Shown here: in pieces, positions 58,087 to 64,000 of the stretch
Position numbering within the stretch: the stretch's first letter is position 1
Layout: the number at the start of each line of letters is the position of its first letter
Assembly (NCBI RefSeq): GCF_023145695.1
Contig: NZ_JAJHVV010000004.1
Coordinates: forward strand, 186,001 to 250,000
Source: Vibrio amylolyticus
Lineage (GTDB): Bacteria > Pseudomonadota > Gammaproteobacteria > Enterobacterales > Vibrionaceae
Reading direction: 5' to 3'
DNA: 64,000 bases
Notes under the pieces: generated by a model
Told to the model about the DNA's origin: nothing
Databases searched by the model: none
The model's input: the letters and a program-made list of their open reading frames with translations, nothing else
Made by a program: the position numbers and the translations under genes

Positions 58087-59052
58087 CTAGCTGTTACTCT
58101 TCAAAAATGCTTGTACGGCTCTGTTTACGCCATCTTGTGTCGAAATTTTCGGCTTCCACCCAAGTAACTTTTGAGTGTTAGACATATCAACCTGAAGGTT
58201 ACTACATATCCGCTGTGAAATCTGTGGTTTGCCAATTAACTTTGCGCCCAGTTTTATCCAAGACATAGGTATAGGCAGCAAGCGGTTGGGTCTATTCATT
58301 GCTTTTGAGATTAATTCAATTAGACCTGTTGTTGATACATCTTGTTCATCAGCTACTAAGAAGGTTTCTCCAACTGCTTTGGGATGTTGACAACACAGTA
58401 AAATAAGATCAACAAGATTATCTCTAAAAACCAAGCTCCGCTGATTATGGATTGCTCCTAGGGGAAGCGGGAGCCCTTTTCGTATTATACTCATTAAATT
58501 TTCAAAGTTCGCCTTTACGCCCTCACCATAAACCAGGGGGGGGCGAATAATAACAACCTCGAATCCTGTTTCTTTGGCAAGAGCTTTTAACCCTATTTCA
58601 GCTTCGTATTTACTCAATCCGTAAGGGTCATTTGGAATACTCTCCAAATCCGGTTGAAATGCATTACCTTCTTTAGTGAATTCGCCATTCACTTTAATGG
58701 AGCTTAAAAATATAAATCGCCTTACACCAGCCTTTTCAGCCTGTTGTGCTAAATTTAATGTACCTGCTGCGTTGATCTCTCGATAAGCTTCTATTGCGTC
58801 TGTTTTTGACTCCTTCATCTGATGAACACGCGCAGCACAATGAACCACACAGTCCACACCCTCAAAGGCTCCGTCCCAGTTAGTTTTGGAGCTTATCGAT
58901 GATACTATAAAGATTTCTCCATTTTTAGAATCCCATTTCTGAGTTAGGGTACTATCCCTTTTTACTTGGCAAACTTCCAAGTTAGAACTCATTGCCATTT
59001 CATAGAGACGCTGACCAACAAAGCCAGAGCTACCCGTTACTAATAATTTCAT
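58087..59052 (-). CDS. NAD-dependent sugar epimerase/reductase (WbpV-like)
   Basis: A 321-residue extended short-chain dehydrogenase: GSSGFVGQRL at residues 7-16 and the YxxxK pair in NDPYGLSKYEAE. Flanking genes (PglC-type transferase and WbpM-like dehydratase) suggest it reduces or epimerises a UDP-4-keto-6-deoxy-HexNAc, as WbpV/WbpK do on the way to UDP-QuiNAc or UDP-FucNAc; the exact product is not certain. I choose the ATG at 59052 with GGAAAG upstream; a GTG at 59070 would contain that site in its frame. Confidence 0.78.
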   Translation of the reverse strand: MKLLVTGSSGFVGQRLYEMAMSSNLEVCQVKRDSTLTQKWDSKNGEIFIVSSISSKTNWDGAFEGVDCVVHCAARVHQMKESKTDAIEAYREINAAGTLNLAQQAEKAGVRRFIFLSSIKVNGEFTKEGNAFQPDLESIPNDPYGLSKYEAEIGLKALAKETGFEVVIIRPPLVYGEGVKANFENLMSIIRKGLPLPLGAIHNQRSLVFRDNLVDLILLCCQHPKAVGETFLVADEQDVSTTGLIELISKAMNRPNRLLPIPMSWIKLGAKLIGKPQISQRICSNLQVDMSNTQKLLGWKPKISTQDGVNRAVQAFLKSNS

Positions 59053-59225
59053 CTTTAACTTTCCAACCACTTTAAATTATCGCTTGCTTTTTAACCGCAA
59101 TCAATTTGACGGCACAGTTTTACTAGATCTTAATCAATTCAACTAGCGTTTCGAGCTAAAGGTTTCTAGAATACTGACGACATAACAATAGACAACTTCA
59201 TTAAACGGCTGGCAGTAAATACTCT

Positions 59226-61118
59226 ATGTTCACACCGATACAACTTCTCTTAAATGCAAGTCGACGTAATAAGCGCATTATCAGTATCATCTACGATATT
59301 TTAGCCGTTCTAGGTTCGCTTTACTTTGCAACTGCATTTAGACTTGGTACTTACCAATTTAACATTGGTCCAGACGAAATCGCGAGCATAACTGCCACCC
59401 TTATCGTAACACTATATTGTTTTACTAAACTTGGGATGTACCGAGCTGTACTTCGTTACATGATGCTTCCTGCTATCGGTCATATTTTTCTTGCTGTGAT
59501 TCTTTCTACCTTAACCTTAGTATTAAGCGGATTCTTTTTTCACTCGTTTATCCCAAGAAGCGTACCGTTCATCTATGCTGGGTTTGCCACTTTATCACTT
59601 GGTGGTCCACGCATTTTCATCCGTTCAATCTACTATCAATATTACAAAAGACAAAAGCCAAACGTGTTCATTTATGGTGCGGGGGCAACTGGTAGAGATT
59701 TAGCTTATACGCTTATTCAAGGCGACGAATATCACCCAGTAGCCATTTTAGATGACAACCCAAGTAAAGCTGGTCAAATTCTTTCAGGTATTACTGTCTA
59801 CCACCCTAATGAATTTAAGAAATTACAACCTCTCTATCAACCCGTAAAGCTATTACTAGCAATTAACAACATCAACAAAGGGAAGCGCCTTCGTTTAGTT
59901 GAAAAACTGTCTAGTTGGCCGATTGAAATTCAATCTGTCCCTTCTGTCGAAGATATTGCTGCGGGAAGAGCATCAGCAACCGATGTTAAAGACTTGGATG
60001 TTGAAGACTTACTGGGTAGAGCACCCGTTTCTCCAGATAAACAACTACTCGAAAAAAACATTAAGGGAAAAAATGTCTTCGTAACAGGTGCTGGCGGATC
60101 AATTGGTTCAGAACTATGTCGTCAAATTATTACTCAGAAACCCAAAACTTTGGTTCTTTTTGAGCTCAATGAGTTCAACTTGTATAGTATTGATCAAGAA
60201 CTCAACGCCATTAAGATTAACCTAAAGTCACCGACTGCCATTATAGCTTCTTTAGGATCGGTTCAAAAAGAGAACAGACTAACCAAGCTAATGGAAACGT
60301 ATAATATTGATACTGTTTATCATGCCGCTGCATATAAACATGTTCCTCTTGTTGAAGACAATATAATAGAGGGTATTAGGAACAATGTATTCGGCACTCT
60401 TGCCTGTGCAAACGCAGCGATTGCAACTGGGGTTAAAAACTTTACGTTAATCTCTACAGATAAAGCTGTACGCCCAACAAATGTAATGGGGGCAAGTAAA
60501 CGAATGGCTGAACTAGTCCTTCAAGCCCTTGCCGATAAACAGACAGAGACTACCTTTACCATGGTTCGGTTTGGCAATGTTTTAGACTCGTCAGGCTCCG
60601 TTGTTCCTCTCTTTAAAAAACAAATACGAGCAGGAGGGCCTGTTACTGTTACTCACCCTGACATTACTCGCTATTTTATGTTAATTCCAGAAGCCGCTCA
60701 GCTTGTCATTCAAGCGAGTGCCATTGGTAGTAACGGACAGGTATTTGTTCTCGATATGGGAGAGTCTGTGAAAATACTCGACCTCGCGAGACGAATGATC
60801 CAGCTTATGGGACTAAGAGAATATGTTGATGGCAAGCTTGATGAGGGTGATATCGAGATCCTATTTACTGGGCTAAGACCTGGCGAGAAACTATATGAAG
60901 AGCTGCTAATAGGTGAGAATGTTGAAGGTACTAGCCACCAGAAAATTATGACAGCAAAGGAAGATAAACTCACTTGGAATGAGATGGAAAATTTACTTGA
61001 GCAATTAGATGAGTGCTGTCACAACTTTGATGCTCAGTGCGTTCAAACAATTTTAACAAATGCACCGACAGGTTATGTTAATAAAGACCCTCTCATCGCC
61101 GAGGGTCAAATAGATTAA
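59226..61118 (+). CDS. WbpM-like UDP-HexNAc 4,6-dehydratase, membrane-bound
   Basis: A 630-residue protein with four N-terminal membrane helices, a first Rossmann fold (YGAGATGRDL, near residue 150) and a C-terminal dehydratase domain (TGAGGSIGSE, about 286-296). The catalytic triad uses Met in place of Tyr (STDKAVRPTNVMGASKR), as in large WbpM/FlaA1 enzymes. It probably makes UDP-4-keto-6-deoxy-GlcNAc for the neighbouring reductase. It lies on the opposite strand from the rest of this locus, and its last 26 bp overlap the end of the convergent GT2 gene. Confidence 0.9.
   Translation: MFTPIQLLLNASRRNKRIISIIYDILAVLGSLYFATAFRLGTYQFNIGPDEIASITATLIVTLYCFTKLGMYRAVLRYMMLPAIGHIFLAVILSTLTLVLSGFFFHSFIPRSVPFIYAGFATLSLGGPRIFIRSIYYQYYKRQKPNVFIYGAGATGRDLAYTLIQGDEYHPVAILDDNPSKAGQILSGITVYHPNEFKKLQPLYQPVKLLLAINNINKGKRLRLVEKLSSWPIEIQSVPSVEDIAAGRASATDVKDLDVEDLLGRAPVSPDKQLLEKNIKGKNVFVTGAGGSIGSELCRQIITQKPKTLVLFELNEFNLYSIDQELNAIKINLKSPTAIIASLGSVQKENRLTKLMETYNIDTVYHAAAYKHVPLVEDNIIEGIRNNVFGTLACANAAIATGVKNFTLISTDKAVRPTNVMGASKRMAELVLQALADKQTETTFTMVRFGNVLDSSGSVVPLFKKQIRAGGPVTVTHPDITRYFMLIPEAAQLVIQASAIGSNGQVFVLDMGESVKILDLARRMIQLMGLREYVDGKLDEGDIEILFTGLRPGEKLYEELLIGENVEGTSHQKIMTAKEDKLTWNEMENLLEQLDECCHNFDAQCVQTILTNAPTGYVNKDPLIAEGQID
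61086..61107 (-). terminator. Hairpin inside the overlapping gene ends
   Basis: GACCCTC (61086-61092) and GAGGGTC (61101-61107) form a perfect 7-bp stem; on the minus strand it is followed by TTTATT. It lies within the coding end of the plus-strand gene and at the stop of the minus-strand GT2. Confidence 0.55.
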
Positions 61119-61929
61119 TCAAAGGCCTAATAATATTAAATATAACATTAGGTATAATAGCTCTAAACATAGGGTAACAAAGAGCCAAATAGGCGAATAC
61201 TCGCCTATCATAAGAATTGACAGCACTGAATCCAATCTTTGCTCGATTCCAAGCTACATCAAGAGAGTTTTTTGTTTTAGATGAGCGAGCCAATCGATAG
61301 CTAATCAGCTCCATTGATATATTGGCAAAAACTAAACCACTCGAAACTGCGCGAATCCAAAGCTCATAATCGTCCTGTCGCCTAGGTGCCGTTTCTGAGT
61401 AGCCTCCAATTTTTAAGATTTTTTCTTTCTTAAACATGACGCTAGGATGGATCATAGGACATGACCAAATAAGGCGTTTTATTTCATCGTGTTCTGTTGG
61501 AACTGTAAGTTTGTCATATTTATCACCGCTCTCTGAAATAACATCACAATAAGCTCCACAAATATCTACATCACAATGATTAGTCATAAATTCCACCTGT
61601 TGTTTGAATCTATATGAATGAGACAAATCGTCAGTATCCATTCTAGCGACCAAATCATGAGTACAATGCTTTAAGCCAATATTTAGAGCTCTAGCTAGCC
61701 CTTGATTAACGTTCAACCTGACTAACTTAAGAGGTAGCTTATCAGACCAATATATTATGGCATTCTCCAATTCTAGTCGTACGGGCCCATCTATAACTAA
61801 AACTACCTCTTCAGCAGGCAATGTTTGTACGACAAGACTTTCCATTGCCAAACTAAAATAATCAGCAATTTCGCCGTCATATAACGAAATCAATACACTT
61901 AACTTTGAAGTCTTTTGATTCAAAGACAT
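61093..61929 (-). CDS. Glycosyltransferase, GT2 family
   Basis: A 278-residue GT-A enzyme: LSVLISLYDGEIADYFSLAMES, the metal-binding ARMDTDDLSH, and the acceptor block HPSVMFKKEKILKIGGYSE. It resembles the capsule GT2 at 36258. It lies at the distal end of a tight minus-strand operon, its start sharing one base with the CDP-alcohol transferase stop. The stop lies inside the convergent dehydratase gene. Confidence 0.9.
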   Translation of the reverse strand: MSLNQKTSKLSVLISLYDGEIADYFSLAMESLVVQTLPAEEVVLVIDGPVRLELENAIIYWSDKLPLKLVRLNVNQGLARALNIGLKHCTHDLVARMDTDDLSHSYRFKQQVEFMTNHCDVDICGAYCDVISESGDKYDKLTVPTEHDEIKRLIWSCPMIHPSVMFKKEKILKIGGYSETAPRRQDDYELWIRAVSSGLVFANISMELISYRLARSSKTKNSLDVAWNRAKIGFSAVNSYDRRVFAYLALCYPMFRAIIPNVIFNIIRPLINLFDPRR

Positions 61930-62606
61930 TAGCTGCTCCCAACTTTAGACAACAACCTAAAATTGTACATTAGAAGAAAACCAGTGAAAACAGCATAAAA
62001 GGAATACAAAACAAGCACAAAATCAAAGTAGAAAGCCAGGCAAGTAAGAACGAAAAGGTTTCCAGTATCCAGCATCTCATATAAAATACGGGACAATTTA
62101 TAAAAGTAACTATCTAACTTCTTAGCATGTCCTTTTAATTCTGGAAAATAAAGCGGTCTGAGGGTAGATACGAGTGAATTAAAGGCAATAAATAGAACAC
62201 CGAGTAATACTATATAGTCCTCTATTCGCTCAAAATCTAGCTTACTAAATATCAATAATAGAAATATCAACGAACATAGCCTATCCACAGATACATCGAG
62301 AAATGCACCAAAACGGGTCGAAGAGTTAGTAGCTCTGGCCAGTGCACCGTCTGTACAATCGAACACGTAACTCAAAACCCAAACAGATAAAGATAAAATA
62401 TAGTGTTCATTAATAAAAAATGTCGCACCAATCAAGAACAATAAAAATGATACCAATGTAACGAAATTAGGTGTAACGCCTATTCTTTTGGCTATTAAAA
62501 AAAATGGGTACGCTAAGTTTTGATAGATATTCTCAACTGTCCATAACGATACTGGTGTTTTATACGACTTAAATTTCTTTAAGCTTCGGAAAAGATCATT
62601 GACCAT
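61929..62606 (-). CDS. CDP-alcohol phosphatidyltransferase family membrane protein
   Basis: A 225-residue protein with about six membrane helices and an exact family motif D83-x2-D86-G87-x2-A90-R91-x8-G100-x3-D104-x3-D108. Members transfer a phospho-group from a CDP-alcohol to a second alcohol in the membrane. Here it is encoded with a CDP-glycerol glycerophosphotransferase and a GT2, so a role in a polyol-phosphate glycan is more likely than housekeeping phospholipid synthesis. The acceptor is unknown. It overlaps the upstream gene by 11 bp. Confidence 0.88.
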   Translation of the reverse strand: MVNDLFRSLKKFKSYKTPVSLWTVENIYQNLAYPFFLIAKRIGVTPNFVTLVSFLLFLIGATFFINEHYILSLSVWVLSYVFDCTDGALARATNSSTRFGAFLDVSVDRLCSLIFLLLIFSKLDFERIEDYIVLLGVLFIAFNSLVSTLRPLYFPELKGHAKKLDSYFYKLSRILYEMLDTGNLFVLTCLAFYFDFVLVLYSFYAVFTGFLLMYNFRLLSKVGSS

Positions 62607-63399
62607 TTAAATTATTATACCTTTTATCATTTTCCAATAGCTTATTAGCACTAATGAGGTAGCCTTTTACCGCTGCCACTACAATTCTAGAACCAAACAA
62701 GAGCAATATCGCGTTATGGATCGGAAACGGGATATAAGTGTAAACAAAAAACAACATCACCAGAAGAAATAAATATAAAAGTGAAGATGATATTTCAACT
62801 ATCTGCTTAGGATCAACGCCGAGTTTATCAAGGAAGGCATATCTATTGTCTGTAAATGCAACATACTCGATTACCATAGAATACAGAACCATAGAAAATA
62901 GAAAAGTATAAGCATAATAAGGAGAAATAAAATAAAACAAAACCAACGTACATGATATTGTCATTAAGTCTGATATCAATTTATATGTTGGTTTAATATT
63001 CTTAAATAATAGCTTCTTAGGTAAGTTATCATTCCCTTTGTTAACATACACTTCAATCAATGTATCTTGTTTTTTTTCTAGCCGTGAGAAGAATATTTGT
63101 TGGACAATATTAACGATATATATAAACACCGTAAATGAGAGTAAAAAAACAATATAACCCCTTTTATCTAATAAACCAGATAGCAAGTCTGGAACCAAAA
63201 AATCACTAGCAAGTAACAAGAATATTTTAATCGGGATAAACATTACAGCCAAACGCATATATCTGCTAGTAAACTGAAGAAATGATAATAATAATATATT
63301 AGCAGATACCTCTATACGATAAATGGTAAAGAATGACCTTAACAAAGAAAACTTAGCGATACCAGATTGAAATAAATATCTTATCTTTCTAATCTTCAT
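62596..63399 (-). CDS. Unrecognised polytopic membrane protein
   Basis: I do not recognise this 267-residue protein. It has about five or six hydrophobic helices (near residues 32-65, 82-102, 142-180 and 200-240) and long charged stretches between. The first part (LLLSFLQFTSRYMRLAVMFIPIKIFLLLA, then helix and FSRLEKKQDTLIEVYV) faintly resembles the membrane domain of ABC exporters, but there is no ATPase domain or gene next to it in the window. It sits in a tight operon between a CDP-glycerol transferase and a CDP-alcohol transferase, so it probably serves polymer synthesis or export. Confidence 0.75.
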   Translation of the reverse strand: MKIRKIRYLFQSGIAKFSLLRSFFTIYRIEVSANILLLSFLQFTSRYMRLAVMFIPIKIFLLLASDFLVPDLLSGLLDKRGYIVFLLSFTVFIYIVNIVQQIFFSRLEKKQDTLIEVYVNKGNDNLPKKLLFKNIKPTYKLISDLMTISCTLVLFYFISPYYAYTFLFSMVLYSMVIEYVAFTDNRYAFLDKLGVDPKQIVEISSSLLYLFLLVMLFFVYTYIPFPIHNAILLLFGSRIVVAAVKGYLISANKLLENDKRYNNLNGQ

Positions 63400-64000
63400 T
63401 TTAATCGTGCTGCCTTAATCATTTTTTCAACTACTCGCATTGACGATCTCCCATCTTCAAACGGATTATAGGTTCTATTAAATTCAGAAACATTTACCGA
63501 AGGTGCGAAGTTAGAATCAATAGCGTTTAAAATTGCCTCCTTTAGCTCACTTTCCGACCCAACACGTACACACGGGAATGTATCATCAATTTCTATATAC
63601 ATACCTCTACTTTCATTAGCGTAGCTATCCAGGTCATATAGATAGCATATAATAGCGCGCTCTAATAATGCAAAGTCAAACATGATACTTGAGTAGTCCG
63701 TTACCAATAAATCCGTAATGTTAAGTAATTCATTCACATCGTTATGAGATGAAACATCAATTACATTATCAATACTTGCCATTTGATCACTAAAATAGTG
63801 CCCTCTATAAAGTACTATTATTTCGTCAGAACATCTTTGAATTGAGTCTAGAATGCCTTGAACGGAGAGGCTATCAGCGCTTAAAGAAGACTTAGGTGCA
63901 AACACATCGTCTCTATAGGTCGGTGCATAAAGTACAACTTTCTTATCTAAAGGTATACCCAACATAGATTTAACCGCACTACTATGCTTCTTCTCTTTCA
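63396..64000 (-). CDS. CDP-glycerol glycerophosphotransferase family protein, 3' part
   Basis: The frame is open to the window end, so the N-terminal part is missing. The visible 200 or so residues show the family C-terminal GT-B domain: LGIPLDKKVVLYAPTYRDD, IVLYRGHYFSD and ITDLLVTDYSSIMFDFALLERAIICY, as in TagF/TagB enzymes that add glycerol phosphate to wall polymers. The first Met at 63965 is internal, not the start. It overlaps the downstream membrane protein gene by 4 nt. Confidence 0.88.
   Translation of the reverse strand, partial: KEKKHSSAVKSMLGIPLDKKVVLYAPTYRDDVFAPKSSLSADSLSVQGILDSIQRCSDEIIVLYRGHYFSDQMASIDNVIDVSSHNDVNELLNITDLLVTDYSSIMFDFALLERAIICYLYDLDSYANESRGMYIEIDDTFPCVRVGSESELKEAILNAIDSNFAPSVNVSEFNRTYNPFEDGRSSMRVVEKMIKAARLK

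Noticed and set aside
63396..63965. Met at 63965 as the start of the CDP-glycerol transferase
   Set aside because: The frame stays open to the window end and upstream codons continue the family pattern, so this Met is internal and the gene is truncated by the window.

Overview
The window is a chromosomal segment of a Vibrionaceae bacterium, most likely a Vibrio. The evidence is protein content and gene order: yibN-secB / gpsA-cysE, epmA divergent from frdABCD, hslVU-ftsN-cytR-priA-rpmE, metJ/metBL, groESL, murB-birA and pssA all look like Vibrio versions of gammaproteobacterial blocks. The species cannot be fixed from the sequence alone. I found no rRNA, tRNA, insertion sequence, CRISPR array or phage gene.

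Layout. 0-3.3 kb: cysE (5' end only), gpsA, secB, yibN and a DUF3108-like periplasmic protein, all on the minus strand. 3.6-7.6 kb: a yjbEFGH (gfcABCD-like) exopolysaccharide operon, followed by a trypsin-like lipoprotein. 8.6-14.1 kb: epmA, frdABCD and a small outer-membrane barrel protein. 14.2-23.1 kb: hslUV, a small hypothetical gene, ftsN, cytR, priA, rpmE and a short malic enzyme. 23.3-27.5 kb: metJ and metBL around a MetJ operator. 27.7-43.1 kb: a Wzx/Wzy-type capsule locus (wzb, JUMPstart/ops, wza, wzc, an AT-rich serotype cassette, UDP-GlcA 4-epimerase, a glycosyltransferase, ugd, galU, a wecA-type transferase). 43.3-57.5 kb: metF with its own MetJ boxes, zapB, glpX, modF, groESL, a SufR-like regulator, a response regulator/diguanylate cyclase pair, a DUF3135 gene, birA, murB, a GNAT protein and pssA. 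57.5-64 kb: the edge of a second surface-glycan locus, with a PglC-type initiating transferase, a sugar reductase/epimerase, a WbpM-like dehydratase, a GT2, a CDP-alcohol phosphatidyltransferase, an unrecognised membrane protein and a CDP-glycerol glycerophosphotransferase cut by the window end.

How it fits together. Two, possibly three, surface-polymer systems lie between housekeeping genes. The capsule locus separates metBL from metF, which are adjacent in the Vibrio genomes I know, so it probably sits at an insertion hotspot. It supplies its own UDP-GlcA/UDP-GalA precursors (galU, ugd, epimerase), a lipid-linked initiation enzyme (wecA type), flippase, polymerase and the Wza-Wzb-Wzc export machine. 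Expression is probably controlled by RfaH through the ops element. yjbEFGH encodes homologues of the export accessories that in E. coli group-4 capsule are linked to wza-wzb-wzc; here the two sets are 20 kb apart. The 61-64 kb genes suggest a glycerol-phosphate-containing glycan.

Most notable for follow-up: a seven-copy heptanucleotide tandem repeat just upstream of the serotype cassette; an ops element followed by a hairpin in the wza leader; a nested 38-bp dyad upstream of the yjbE-like gene; a long hairpin element in the groESL 3' region; a ModF with a degenerate first ATP site; and the CDP-glycerol-type module with its unrecognised membrane protein.
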